A DNA stretch of 52,401 nucleotides from Flavobacteriales bacterium (GTDB lineage Bacteria; Bacteroidota; Bacteroidia; Flavobacteriales_D; Sanyastnellaceae), in contig PKEB01000003.1 in the NCBI GenBank assembly GCA_002863125.1, positions 1 through 52,401 of the forward strand, written 5' to 3'. The notes beneath the pieces were generated by a model. It saw only the letters and a list, made by a program, of their open reading frames with translations. It was not told the DNA's origin and did no database searches. Within the stretch, counting starts at the first letter, position 1. Every line of letters begins with the position of its first letter. A program made the translations under genes and the position numbers. This document shows positions 16,316 through 25,299 of the stretch, piece by piece.

Positions 16316-18946
16316 ATGGCCAAGAAAGCGACACCCCTTATGCAGCAGTACAATCGGGTCAAAGCCGATTACCCTGAAGCGCTGCTCCTTTTTCGGGTGG
16401 GCGATTTCTACGAAACCTTTGGAGACGACGCCGTCAAAGCGGCCGATGTCCTGGACATCGTATTGACAAAACGGGGGAACGGAAGTGCGAGCGAAGTAGA
16501 ACTCGCTGGCTTTCCCCACCACTCGCTGGACACCTACCTGCCACGGTTGGTGCGAGCGGGGCACCGCGTAGCCGTGTGTGATCAACTCGAAGACCCGAAA
16601 AAAGCTGTTGGTATCGTCAAGCGCGGTGTCACGGAGTTGGTCACCCCGGGGGTCGCTTTTCACGACCAAGTACTCAATGCCCGGACCGACAACTACCTCG
16701 CAGCTGTGTACGGCGACAAGACCGGCTATGGCCTCGCCCTCCTCGACATTTCGACCGGAGACTTTGCCACGGCTGAAGGCGATGAAGCACTCATCGACCG
16801 GTTGCTTCGAGCACACCAGCCCGCGGAGGTGTTGGTGCTGAAAAACCAGGCCTCGGCATTTGCCGAACGATTTGGCAGCGACTGGCACCTCAGCCGGTTG
16901 GACGATTGGGTATTCAAACCGGATTATGCCCAGGAGCGCATCCAAAAGCAATTCGACAACAAATCCCTTAAGGGGTTTCAACTCGATGCACGGCCCTTGG
17001 CTTTGCTCACGGCAGGGGCGGTTCTTCACTACCTCGACCACGCCAAGCACGACCGGCCCAAGCACGTCCGAACGATCCGCACCCTGCGCGAAGACGGCAC
17101 CTTGTGGATGGACCGGTTCACCATCCGCAACCTCGAACTCGTCCAGCCCAACCACAACGACGGCACTTCGTTGGCCCAGACCATCGACCGAACCGGATCG
17201 CCCATGGGGGCGCGGATGCTCCGGCGGTGGCTGATCATGCCCTTGACGGATGTTGGTGGCATCAACCAACGCCTGGACGCAGTGGAGTGCCTCAATGGCG
17301 ACGAAGATTTGCGCACAGGGTTCCAAGCACTTTTCAAATCCACGGGCGACCTCGAACGACTCGCTTCGAAAGCCAGCACCGGGCGCATCAACCCGCGTGA
17401 GTTGGGGCAACTCCGCCAGGGCCTGGAAGCCGTGCAGTCCATTGCGGCGCTGTCAGCCGGGGAAGCACCCCTTCTGCCCTACCTCGAACGGCTGACCCCG
17501 TGCGACCAACTGCTCGAGCGCTTGCGTTCGGAATTGGTCGAGGAGCCCCCGGTCAACCCCGCAAAAGGCCAAGTCATCGAACAAGGCGTGAGCGCTGAAC
17601 TGGATGAGCTGCGTACGCTGAAAAGCAACGCCCAAGCTGCGCTCGACGCTATCTGCGCGCGAGAGACCGAGCGCACGGGCATTTCATCGCTCAAGATCGC
17701 GTACAACCAGGTGTTTGGCTATTACCTCGAAGTGCGCAACACGCACAAGGACAAAGTGCCGGCGGAGTGGATTCGCAAGCAGACCCTGACCCAAGCCGAA
17801 CGGTACATCACTGAAGAGCTCAAGGAACTCGAAGCCAAAATCCTCGATGCGCAGGAGCGCACCGCTTCATTGGAACTGGCTTGCTTCCACAACCTCGTTC
17901 AAGCGGCGGCTGAGCACATCGGGGACCTGCAACAAAATGCACACGTCATCGGCGCGTTGGACGCCCTCACGGGCCTCGCTCAAGTGGCGATTGACAACGA
18001 CTACGTACGTCCGCGGCTGAACGATGCACAGGGCATTCAAATCAAAAACGGGCGCCACCCGGTCATTGAACGCGCGCTCAAACCCGGCGAACCGTACATC
18101 GCCAACGACGTTGCACTCCACCCTGACAGCAACCAAATCCTGATGATCACCGGACCGAACATGGCCGGTAAATCGGCGTTGCTGAGGCAGACCGCGTTGA
18201 TCTGCCTGATGGCACAAATGGGCGGATACGTGCCGGCCGCCTCTGCAGACCTGGGCATCCTGGACCGCATCTTCACTCGGGTGGGTGCATCGGACAACAT
18301 CTCTTCGGGAGAATCGACCTTCATGGTGGAAATGAACGAGACCGCCGCCATCCTGAACAACCTGACCCCTCGGAGTTTGGTGCTGCTGGATGAGATTGGC
18401 CGGGGAACGAGCACATACGATGGCGTCAGCATCGCCTGGTCCATTGCCGAATACCTGCACGAACACCCGCACAAGGCGCTGACCCTGTTTGCCACCCACT
18501 ACCACGAACTCAACGCCATGCAGGAGCGATTCCACCGCGTGGTGAATTTGAATGTGACGGTGCGCGAAGTGGACGGCAAAATCATCTTCCTGCGCAAGCT
18601 CGCTCAAGGCGGAAGCAACCACTCGTTCGGCATCAACGTGGCGCAACTGGCGGGGATGCCCACCCCCATTTTGCGGCGGGCCAAGGAGGTACTGAAGCAA
18701 TTGGAATCAAGCCGGAAGCAATTGGACAACGAGTCCACACCCGCGTCCCCTGTCCCAGACGTGCCGATGGCTTCCGATGTGCAGCTGAGTTTTTTCCAAC
18801 TCGATGACCCCGTTTTGGAGCAGGTGCGGGAGCAAATCCTCGACTTGGACATCGACAACTTGACCCCGGTCGAGGCGCTGATGAAGCTCAATGAAATCAA
18901 AAAGGTGGTTTCCGGCAGCGCGGCCTCAACATCAGAACGTCCCTAG
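16316..18946 (+). CDS. mutS: DNA mismatch repair protein MutS
   Basis: 876 aa. Recognises mispaired bases and, with MutL, starts excision repair. The mismatch-reading motif is F31-Y32-E33 in RVGDFYETFGDDA. The clamp and lever domains occupy the middle, and the ATPase has Walker A GPNMAGKSALL (about 613-622) and Walker B LVLLDEIGRGTSTYDG (about 688-703), with His in the ATHYHEL segment. The Ala in GPNMAGKS, where many MutS1 have Gly, is a common variant. It starts 5 bases after clpX and its last 15 bases overlap the convergent alanine-dehydrogenase-like gene. Confidence 0.97.
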   Translation: MAKKATPLMQQYNRVKADYPEALLLFRVGDFYETFGDDAVKAADVLDIVLTKRGNGSASEVELAGFPHHSLDTYLPRLVRAGHRVAVCDQLEDPKKAVGIVKRGVTELVTPGVAFHDQVLNARTDNYLAAVYGDKTGYGLALLDISTGDFATAEGDEALIDRLLRAHQPAEVLVLKNQASAFAERFGSDWHLSRLDDWVFKPDYAQERIQKQFDNKSLKGFQLDARPLALLTAGAVLHYLDHAKHDRPKHVRTIRTLREDGTLWMDRFTIRNLELVQPNHNDGTSLAQTIDRTGSPMGARMLRRWLIMPLTDVGGINQRLDAVECLNGDEDLRTGFQALFKSTGDLERLASKASTGRINPRELGQLRQGLEAVQSIAALSAGEAPLLPYLERLTPCDQLLERLRSELVEEPPVNPAKGQVIEQGVSAELDELRTLKSNAQAALDAICARETERTGISSLKIAYNQVFGYYLEVRNTHKDKVPAEWIRKQTLTQAERYITEELKELEAKILDAQERTASLELACFHNLVQAAAEHIGDLQQNAHVIGALDALTGLAQVAIDNDYVRPRLNDAQGIQIKNGRHPVIERALKPGEPYIANDVALHPDSNQILMITGPNMAGKSALLRQTALICLMAQMGGYVPAASADLGILDRIFTRVGASDNISSGESTFMVEMNETAAILNNLTPRSLVLLDEIGRGTSTYDGVSIAWSIAEYLHEHPHKALTLFATHYHELNAMQERFHRVVNLNVTVREVDGKIIFLRKLAQGGSNHSFGINVAQLAGMPTPILRRAKEVLKQLESSRKQLDNESTPASPVPDVPMASDVQLSFFQLDDPVLEQVREQILDLDIDNLTPVEALMKLNEIKKVVSGSAASTSERP

Positions 18947-20149
18947 CAGCAGATCGAGGTCCTTGTGGGCCAATCCCGACTCTTCTGCCAGGCCTGCATG
19001 GGTCACTTTGCCCTGGAACATGTAGATGCCCGAACGCGCGAAGGGGTTCTTGCGAATGGCATCATCCACACCGCCATCGGCCGCAAATTCCAGCAGCAAC
19101 GGGGCCATGATGTTGCTCAGGGCTTTCGATGCTGTTCGGCTCACCCTGGAAGGAATGTTGGGCACGCAGTAGTGAATCACGTCCAGTTCAGTGAAGGTGG
19201 GGCGTTCGTGCGAGGTCACCCGGCTGGTTTCGAAGCAGCCGCCTCGGTCGATGGTGACATCGACAACCACCGTTCCGCGGCGCATTCCCGCAACCATCGG
19301 CTCGGATACGATCAACGGCGCCCGTTGGCCGGTGCCGCGAATGGCGCCGATCGCCACATCGGCTGTTTTGAGGGCCTCCTGCAATACGGACGGTTGAACG
19401 GTGCTCGTCCACAACCGCTGTCCTAGCGCATTCTGCAAACGAATGAGGCGGTGGGGGCTGTTGTCAAACACCTTGACCGTCGCACCGAGGCCAATGGCCG
19501 CCCGTGCCGCGAATTCTCCCACGGTGCCAGCACCGATGATGACCACTTCGGTCGGCCGCACACCGGAAACGCCACCAAACAAGGTCCCTCTGCCTTCGGG
19601 TCCCGCGAGCAACTCGCCGGCGATGAGCACGGAGGTGTTGCCGGCAATCTCTCCCATGGCGCGCACCAACGGGAAAATTCCGTTTGCGTTTTGGAGGAAA
19701 TCCCAGGCAATCGCCGTGGTTTTCTTTTTGGCCAGCGCCTCGAGCACGCCTTCGGACTGGACGGTCCATTGCAGCGCGCTGATGAGGGTTTGGCGCATGC
19801 CCATCAAGCCCACCTCTTCCAAGGTTGGAGGCTCCACTTTGATGACCATCGCGGTTTGGAACACCTGCCGGCGATCGTAGACGATGCGGGCGCCTGACTC
19901 GCTGTAATCCGAATCTTGGTAATGGGCTTGCTCTCCGGCACCCGACTCGACGAGCACCTGGTGGCCGCGCGCCACGAGCAGGGCGACGGCTTCGGGAACC
20001 AAGGCCACGCGCTTTTCCTGAAAGCTCTCCTCCTTGGGGATGCCGATGACCAGTTCACTCGTGCGCTCGGAGATTTGAAGAACCTCCTCCTGGGGCAGCA
20101 ATGCCGCCTCGCGTGCCAGTGACTGAATCCGTTTCTTGTTGTCGCTCAT
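18932..20149 (-). CDS. ald: Alanine dehydrogenase-like protein (AlaDH/PNT family)
   Basis: 405 aa with the two Rossmann domains of alanine dehydrogenase / transhydrogenase alpha subunits. The substrate domain has GIPKEESFQEKRVALVPEAV; the NAD-binding domain has VVIIGAGTVGEFAARAA with the GxGxxG motif, plus VVVDVTIDRGGCFETS and YCVPNIPSRV near the active site. By eye, the catalytic Lys (K75 of M. tuberculosis Ald, in KVKEP) aligns with Glu in KVEPP (K104-E106), and the catalytic His (H96, in YLHLA) aligns with Q127 in SALQWT, so oxidative deamination of alanine is not assured. It is the last gene of porX-tsaE-ald. The ATG at 20149 follows tsaE by 14 bases. Family membership is secure, exact activity is not. 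Confidence 0.85.
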   Translation of the reverse strand: MSDNKKRIQSLAREAALLPQEEVLQISERTSELVIGIPKEESFQEKRVALVPEAVALLVARGHQVLVESGAGEQAHYQDSDYSESGARIVYDRRQVFQTAMVIKVEPPTLEEVGLMGMRQTLISALQWTVQSEGVLEALAKKKTTAIAWDFLQNANGIFPLVRAMGEIAGNTSVLIAGELLAGPEGRGTLFGGVSGVRPTEVVIIGAGTVGEFAARAAIGLGATVKVFDNSPHRLIRLQNALGQRLWTSTVQPSVLQEALKTADVAIGAIRGTGQRAPLIVSEPMVAGMRRGTVVVDVTIDRGGCFETSRVTSHERPTFTELDVIHYCVPNIPSRVSRTASKALSNIMAPLLLEFAADGGVDDAIRKNPFARSGIYMFQGKVTHAGLAEESGLAHKDLDLLLGTF

Positions 20150-20163
20150 CGCTGCACAAATTA

Positions 20164-20667
20164 CTACATCCCGCGTTGATGCGGGACGGAGAGGAAAAGC
20201 TCACGCGTTCCGTCGTGTTGCAGGCCGTTCACCCGCACTTCGAGCAGCACGGCATCCGCGGGCAACACACCCGGCGCTTGCTCGGGCCACTCGACAAAAT
20301 TCAGCCCATCTCCATCAAAGTACTCGGTGAGGCCCAGGTCCCAGGCCTCTTCTTCGTCCTTGAGCCGGTACAGGTCGAGGTGATAAATCGCACGGCCTTG
20401 GCCTTTGTAGCATTGAACCAGTCCGAACGTGGGACTGACGGCGTCTTCTTCGACATTCCAGGCTGCACACAAGGCCTTGACCAAGGTGGTTTTCCCCGCT
20501 CCCATTTCGCCTTGAAGCGCAACCACGCCAGCGGGAATCGCCCCGCCTTCCACCGGCCGAAGCACTTCCGTCAAAACCGGTATCAACCGCTCCGCAGCTT
20601 CGGACAAGCCATCCAAATCAAACGGCCCGGAGGCCCAAACGCGGTGCGGCGGATGCTTCTCTGCCAT
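20164..20667 (-). CDS. tsaE: tRNA threonylcarbamoyladenosine synthesis ATPase TsaE
   Basis: 167 aa, slightly long at the N-terminus. TsaE is the small P-loop ATPase that works with TsaB and TsaD to make the t6A modification at position 37 of ANN-decoding tRNAs. Walker A is GEMGAGKTT (53-61), followed by the typical SPTFGLVQCY and IYHLDLYRL segments and FVEWPEQ near the end. It lies between porX (9 bases upstream) and the ald-like gene, in the same direction. No other t6A gene is in the window. Confidence 0.95.
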   Translation of the reverse strand: MAEKHPPHRVWASGPFDLDGLSEAAERLIPVLTEVLRPVEGGAIPAGVVALQGEMGAGKTTLVKALCAAWNVEEDAVSPTFGLVQCYKGQGRAIYHLDLYRLKDEEEAWDLGLTEYFDGDGLNFVEWPEQAPGVLPADAVLLEVRVNGLQHDGTRELFLSVPHQRGM

Positions 20668-20676
20668 GTGAAATCG

Positions 20677-22245
20677 TTAAGAAATGGGGTCCAATTCCAC
20701 CCATGGGATGATCACCTCTTCCAAGGAGATCCCGCCATGTTGGAACGTATCTCGGAAGTACTGGGCAAAGTGGTTGTAGTTGTTGGGGTAAACCAGGAAG
20801 TCGTCCTCCCGAGCAAAGATGTAAGCACTGCTCACATTGGGGCGCGGCAAACCGGCTTCTTCGGGTTGGCGAATGGCAAACACATCGCCGCCATCATAGC
20901 CCAGGTTTCGTCCCACCTTGTACCGCAAGTTGGTGTTGGTGCTGCGTTCCCCTTTCACTTGCAACGGATTGGCAACACGCACCGTGCCATGGTCGGTGGT
21001 GATGATGAGGCGCGCGCCGCGTTCGGCCATCAGGTTCAAGAGGTCCTTCAACGCGCTGTGCTCAAACCACGATAAGGTCAATGAACGGTACGCCGCTTCA
21101 TCCTCGGCCAACTCCTTGAGCACCTCCATCTCCGTGCGGGCATGGGACAGCATGTCGACGAAGTTGTAGACGACGGCCGTCAATTGGTTGCCGTGCGTTT
21201 GGTGAAACTGGTCCACCATCTTCTTGCCTGCCGCCAAGTTCGTGATCTTGTGGTACGAGGATTTGCCATTGAAGTTCATGCGCTTCAGCAGCGCTTGGAA
21301 CAACTCGCCTTCGAATTTATTCTTGCTCCCCTCCTCGTCTTCCCCGATCCAGTATTGCGGGTACACCCGCGCGATTTCCGCTGGGGACAGCCCCGCAAAA
21401 AGCGCGTTGCGCGCGTACTGCGTAGCGGTTGGAAGCATCGAGAAATACGTCTCATTGTGGGCCACACGGAACCGGTTCAGAAGCAGTGGCTCAATCATTT
21501 TCCACTGATCGAGGCGCAGGTTGTCAATCACGACCAGGTAGACGGGTCGGTCATCGCCCGCCTCGGACCACACCCGTGGCAACTTGGTGGGCAACAACCG
21601 GTGCGAAAGAACGGGGGTCTCTTCTCCGGGGCCGGCCATCCACTCCGCGTAGTTGGACTCGTAGAACTTGGCAAACTGGCGGTTGGCGTCCTTGAACTGC
21701 ATGTCCAAGATGTCCGACATGCCCGCATCTTCCGACTGTTCCAACTCGAGCTTCCAATGCACCAGGCGCTGAAAAATGGACGTCCAATCCGATGCATCCA
21801 GTCGGTCCATGAGTTGCATGGAAATCTCGCGGAATTCGCGCTGGTAGTCCGACATGGCTTTTTCGCTGACCAGTCGACGCTCGTCCAAGTTCTTCTTGAT
21901 GGCGAGCAAGATCTGGTTGGGGTTGACCGGCTTGATCAGGTAATCGCTGATTTTGGAGCCGATGGCTTCCTCCATGATGTGTTCCTCCTCGCTCTTGGTG
22001 ATCATGATGACCGGCAAATGAGGCCGCTGGTCCTTGATGCGAGCGAGCGTCTCCAACCCGTTCAAGCCGGGCATTTGCTCGTCCAAAAAAACCAAGTCAA
22101 AGACCTCAGCCCCGAGCTTTTCGAGCGCTTCAACACCGCTGTTTACAGCCGTGACGTGAAACCCTTTGCCCTCCAGGAACAACAGGTGCGGCTTCAGCAA
22201 ATCAATTTCGTCGTCGGCCCAAAGGATGCGTGGAGTTCTCTGCAT
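20677..22245 (-). CDS. porX: PorX: response regulator with PglZ phosphodiesterase-like domain
   Basis: 522 aa. The CheY-like receiver (1-125) has acidic residues D11-D12, the phospho-acceptor D55 in FLDEQMPG, a Thr in IMITKSEEE and Lys in DYLIKPVNP. A helical linker leads to a PglZ-type alkaline-phosphatase-fold domain (about 205-510) with metal-site elements VVIDNLRLDQW and IITTDHGT. This architecture and length match PorX, which with the kinase PorY regulates type IX secretion genes in Bacteroidota and whose PglZ domain is a phosphodiesterase. PorY is not in the window, as is usual. The ATG at 22245 follows a TATTTTTG box by 17 bases; the upstream in-frame extension crosses that promoter. 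Confidence 0.94.
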   Translation of the reverse strand: MQRTPRILWADDEIDLLKPHLLFLEGKGFHVTAVNSGVEALEKLGAEVFDLVFLDEQMPGLNGLETLARIKDQRPHLPVIMITKSEEEHIMEEAIGSKISDYLIKPVNPNQILLAIKKNLDERRLVSEKAMSDYQREFREISMQLMDRLDASDWTSIFQRLVHWKLELEQSEDAGMSDILDMQFKDANRQFAKFYESNYAEWMAGPGEETPVLSHRLLPTKLPRVWSEAGDDRPVYLVVIDNLRLDQWKMIEPLLLNRFRVAHNETYFSMLPTATQYARNALFAGLSPAEIARVYPQYWIGEDEEGSKNKFEGELFQALLKRMNFNGKSSYHKITNLAAGKKMVDQFHQTHGNQLTAVVYNFVDMLSHARTEMEVLKELAEDEAAYRSLTLSWFEHSALKDLLNLMAERGARLIITTDHGTVRVANPLQVKGERSTNTNLRYKVGRNLGYDGGDVFAIRQPEEAGLPRPNVSSAYIFAREDDFLVYPNNYNHFAQYFRDTFQHGGISLEEVIIPWVELDPIS

Positions 22246-22262
22246 GAATGAAATCGTCTCTT

Positions 22263-22270
22263 CAAAAATA
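22263..22270 (-). promoter_or_regulatory. -7 box TATTTTTG for porX-tsaE-ald
   Basis: TATTTTTG on the minus strand is an exact TAnnTTTG match, 17 bases before the porX ATG, in the divergent gap between porX and the HD gene. Confidence 0.6.
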
Positions 22271-22346
22271 CGCGCTACCGCTTTCGACAGGTTAACTTGC
22301 GCGGGGAATAAACGCACCAACACGGCAATTCATATGCCCGGAGTTC

Positions 22347-23582
22347 ATGTCGAATCACAACAAACATAAAATCCTGAACGATCCGGTTTACGGGTTCATC
22401 ACCATTCAGCACACGCTGAGTTTTGACCTCATGGACCACCCCTACGTTCAGCGTTTGCGACGGATCAGCCAACTTGGGCTTTCCCACCTGGTCTACCCCG
22501 GGGCCGTGCACAACCGCTTTCACCACGCCATCGGAGCCCTCCACCTCATGCAAGAGGCCATAGCGGTGCTGCGGGCCAAGGGAACCGAGATCAGCGATTC
22601 TGAAGCGGAAGGAGCGTGTGCCGCTATCCTGCTCCATGACATTGGGCACGGACCGTTCAGCCACGCCCTCGAACACAGCATCGTCAAAGGCGTCCATCAC
22701 GAGGACATCAGCACCCTCATCATGGCCCGCCTGAATGAAGAATTCAATGGGGCGCTGGACACGGCCATTGCGATTTTCAACGACCACCACCCCAAGAAAT
22801 TTTTGCACCAATTGGTTTCGTCGCAACTCGACATGGACCGCATGGACTACCTCGCTCGGGACAGTTTTTACAGCGGCGTCGCGGAAGGCAAAATCGGCAG
22901 CGAACGCATCATCAAAATGCTCGCAGTCGAAGACAACGAATTGGTGGTAGAGGAGAAGGGCATCTACTCGATTGAAAAATTCCTGATGGCCCGCCGGTTG
23001 ATGTACTGGCAGGTCTATCTGCACCGCACGGTACTGTGCGCCGAGTTCATGCTCATGACCGCCCTAAAACGGGCCAAAGACCTCGCCCAGCAAGGTGTGG
23101 AAATCCACGCCTCCCCCGCCTTGCGCACGTTCATTTACGAGTCGCTGGACCGCACCCGGTTTTTCGCGGATGAAGCCATCCTCGATCAGTTCTGCTTGCT
23201 CGATGACAGCGACATCCTCGCCGCCCTGAAGGTCTGGCAGTTCCACGATGACTTTGTGCTGAGCGAGGTGAGCCGCCGCATCGTCCACCGCGACCTCTTG
23301 CGCATCGACCTTCGGCCTGAGGCCTTTGCCGACGATGAGTTGCAATCCCTTGTTTCACGCACTGCATCGCACTATGGCGTCTCCGAATCGGAGGCAGCCT
23401 ACCTCGTCATCAACGACCGCATCGACAACAAGCTCTATGAAGCCGGTGGCATCACCATCCGGTTTAAAAATGGGACCAAAGCCGACTTTGCGGACGCCTC
23501 CGACCAGCTGAGCCGAGAAATCCTCATGCGCACGGTGGCGAAGTCGTTCGTCTGTTACCCGAAAGAATTAGGCAGCGCCTGA
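22347..23582 (+). CDS. HD-domain phosphohydrolase (SAMHD1/YwfO-like)
   Basis: 411 aa. The N-terminal half is an HD domain resembling dNTP triphosphohydrolases: H60 in NRFHHAIG, H97-D98 in LLHDIGHGPFSH, a HHED segment, and D164 in LDMDRMDYLARDS. These are the four metal ligands of the SAMHD1 family. Relatives hydrolyse dNTPs or other nucleotides; the substrate here is not determined. The C-terminal half is helical and follows relatives over its whole length. It is divergent from porX (101-base gap) and convergent with RNase G, whose stop is 7 bases away. No -7 box is obvious upstream. Confidence 0.9.
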   Translation: MSNHNKHKILNDPVYGFITIQHTLSFDLMDHPYVQRLRRISQLGLSHLVYPGAVHNRFHHAIGALHLMQEAIAVLRAKGTEISDSEAEGACAAILLHDIGHGPFSHALEHSIVKGVHHEDISTLIMARLNEEFNGALDTAIAIFNDHHPKKFLHQLVSSQLDMDRMDYLARDSFYSGVAEGKIGSERIIKMLAVEDNELVVEEKGIYSIEKFLMARRLMYWQVYLHRTVLCAEFMLMTALKRAKDLAQQGVEIHASPALRTFIYESLDRTRFFADEAILDQFCLLDDSDILAALKVWQFHDDFVLSEVSRRIVHRDLLRIDLRPEAFADDELQSLVSRTASHYGVSESEAAYLVINDRIDNKLYEAGGITIRFKNGTKADFADASDQLSREILMRTVAKSFVCYPKELGSA

Positions 23583-23588
23583 GGCTCC

Positions 23589-25136
23589 TCACTCCAACTC
23601 GACGCCCTCGGCGTTGTAGAGGTGGAATTCCAAAATCTCCATGGACGAGTTTGACTCCACGTGGATCTTGATGCCGTGGGTGCGTTGCCACTGGCGCAGG
23701 ATGCTGTTGAACCAGCCCTGCTTGATGTACGCTTCGATGATGGGGTGCATCATCACGGTCAATCGCTTGTGCGCCTCCTTTTCGATGGCCTGGTGAATGG
23801 CCGATTCGATGGTGTCAGTGATGAGAATCGAAGCTTGAACAGCACCCGTTCCCTGGCACGTCGGGCAGGCCTCGGAGGTCTTCATGTCGGCCACAGGGCG
23901 CACGCGCTGCCGCGTCATTTCCACAACCCCAAATCGGCTGGGCGCAAGGATGTTGTGCTTCGCTTTGTCACCTTTCATCGCCTCTTTCATCGCCGTCGTG
24001 AGCTCCTTGTTGTGCTCACGCTTGGCCATGTCGATGAAGTCAATGCAAATGATGCCGCCCATGTCCCGCAACCGCAAGATGCGCGCAATTTCTTTGCAGC
24101 ATTCGAGGTTGGTTTGGAGGGCATTCTCCTCTTGGTCCTTGGCCCCGGCCTTCCTTCCACCACTGTTGACGTCAATGACGTGCATGGCTTCGGTTTGTTC
24201 GACAATCAAGTACGCCCCGCTCCGCAGGTTGACTTGCTTGCCAAACGTGGCCTTGATCTGGCGGTGAATGGACAGGGTGTTGAACAGGTCTTTGTCCCGG
24301 GTGACTTTGACCATGTCGATTTTCTTGGAGCCGATGCTCTGCAAATAGGTTTTGACCTCGTCGCCCAATCGGTCGTCGTTGACCCGAATGCCCGTGAAAT
24401 CCGGCGTCAGGACATCGCGCAAAACCGCATTGGTTTTGTTCAACTCACCCAAGACGCGCTTGCCCGGCTTCGCATTGCGGAGCTTCTTGTGCATGATGCC
24501 CCACCGCGTCACCAAATCCTCGAGGTCGGCGTGCAAATCCGCCGCGCCTTTGTTCTCGGCCACCGTACGGATGATGATGCCAAAACCCGGAGGGCGAATG
24601 CTCTGCATCAGTCGCTTCAAACGTTTCCGCTCTTCCTCGCTCTTGATGCGTCCCGATAGCGAGACCTTGTCGCTGAAGGGCACCAAAACAATGTACCGTC
24701 CGGGCAGCGTTACTTCGGCCGTCAAGCGAGGTCCCTTCGAACTGATGGGCTCTTTGGCCACTTGAACCAACACCAATTGAGAAGCCGAAACTTCATCCTT
24801 GATCTTGCCCTTCTTGTCGATTTCGGCCTCTTTCTTGAAGTTGCCCAAGTCCGGCACCGGCTGCTTGCCTTGCATGGCCCGCTTGAGGTACTTCTGCTGG
24901 GTTCGGTAATGCGGACCCAAATCCAAGTAGTGCAAAAAGGCATCGCGCTCGTGCCCCACATCGACAAACGCCGCGTTGAGGCTGGGCAATACCTTTCTGA
25001 CTCGGCCCAAGAATATATCTCCAACCAAGTACGCTTTGTCTCCGGAATCGCGGTGCAACTCGACGAGCTGCCCGTCCTCTAACAAAGCTATCTCCACCTT
25101 TCCTGAGGTGGAGTTAATGACCAATTCTTTGCTCAC
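23589..25136 (-). CDS. rng: Ribonuclease E/G family endoribonuclease
   Basis: 515 aa, close to RNase G in length and lacking the long RNase E scaffold tail. It matures 16S rRNA and decays mRNA. The S1 RNA-binding domain near the N-terminus (GDIFLGRVRKVLPSLNAAFV) is split by a charged insertion around residues 80-120, as in other Bacteroidota. The catalytic aspartates lie in MHVIDVNSG (about D321) and IICIDFIDM (about D365), and the zinc-link CPTC is at about 423-426. The start is GTG at 25136. It is last in a minus-strand series HU, TPR protein, 29-aa basic protein, rng, 61 bases after the basic protein's stop. Confidence 0.96.
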   Translation of the reverse strand: MSKELVINSTSGKVEIALLEDGQLVELHRDSGDKAYLVGDIFLGRVRKVLPSLNAAFVDVGHERDAFLHYLDLGPHYRTQQKYLKRAMQGKQPVPDLGNFKKEAEIDKKGKIKDEVSASQLVLVQVAKEPISSKGPRLTAEVTLPGRYIVLVPFSDKVSLSGRIKSEEERKRLKRLMQSIRPPGFGIIIRTVAENKGAADLHADLEDLVTRWGIMHKKLRNAKPGKRVLGELNKTNAVLRDVLTPDFTGIRVNDDRLGDEVKTYLQSIGSKKIDMVKVTRDKDLFNTLSIHRQIKATFGKQVNLRSGAYLIVEQTEAMHVIDVNSGGRKAGAKDQEENALQTNLECCKEIARILRLRDMGGIICIDFIDMAKREHNKELTTAMKEAMKGDKAKHNILAPSRFGVVEMTRQRVRPVADMKTSEACPTCQGTGAVQASILITDTIESAIHQAIEKEAHKRLTVMMHPIIEAYIKQGWFNSILRQWQRTHGIKIHVESNSSMEILEFHLYNAEGVELE

Positions 25137-25173
25137 GCAGGAATCGGATTAGCGCAAAGAAGCAGTGCATTCA

Positions 25174-25190
25174 CCGGGGAATATCCCCGG
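25174..25190 (-). terminator. Hairpin between the basic-protein gene and rng
   Basis: CCGGGGA-ATA-TCCCCGG forms a perfect 7-bp stem with a 3-base loop, 7 bases beyond the stop of the 29-aa gene. There is no good T-tract after it, so it could be a weak terminator, an attenuator or an mRNA-end stabiliser that lowers rng expression relative to the genes before it. Confidence 0.4.
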
Positions 25191-25197
25191 CGAACCC

Positions 25198-25287
25198 TTA
25201 CTTCTTCTTGTGACGATTTTTGCGCAATCGCTTCTTCCGCTTGTGGGTCGCCATCTTATGTCGCTTGCGTTTTTTACCGCTTGGCAT
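25198..25287 (-). CDS. 29-residue highly basic protein (AURKAIP1/COX24-like, probable ribosome-associated)
   Basis: A complete 29-codon frame, ATG at 25287 to TAA at 25198-25200, starting MPSGKKRKRHKMATHK and ending RKNRHKKK. Well over half the residues are Lys, Arg or His. It matches the very short basic proteins of Bacteroidota annotated as AURKAIP1/COX24-domain proteins, whose eukaryotic relative is a mitochondrial small-subunit protein (mS38); a ribosomal role is therefore likely but inferred. It lies 12 bases after the TPR gene stop and before rng, and is usually missed because of its size. Confidence 0.85.
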   Translation of the reverse strand: MPSGKKRKRHKMATHKRKKRLRKNRHKKK

Positions 25288-25299
25288 GATAAAGGGGGG

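Noticed and set aside
16307-17410. 367-residue minus-strand frame inside mutS
   Set aside because: mutS is complete and conserved on the plus strand; the opposite frame shows no family signature.
21142-22251. 369-residue plus-strand frame opposite porX
   Set aside because: Mirror of the PorX frame, rich in His, Gln and Leu as expected from antisense of a coding strand.
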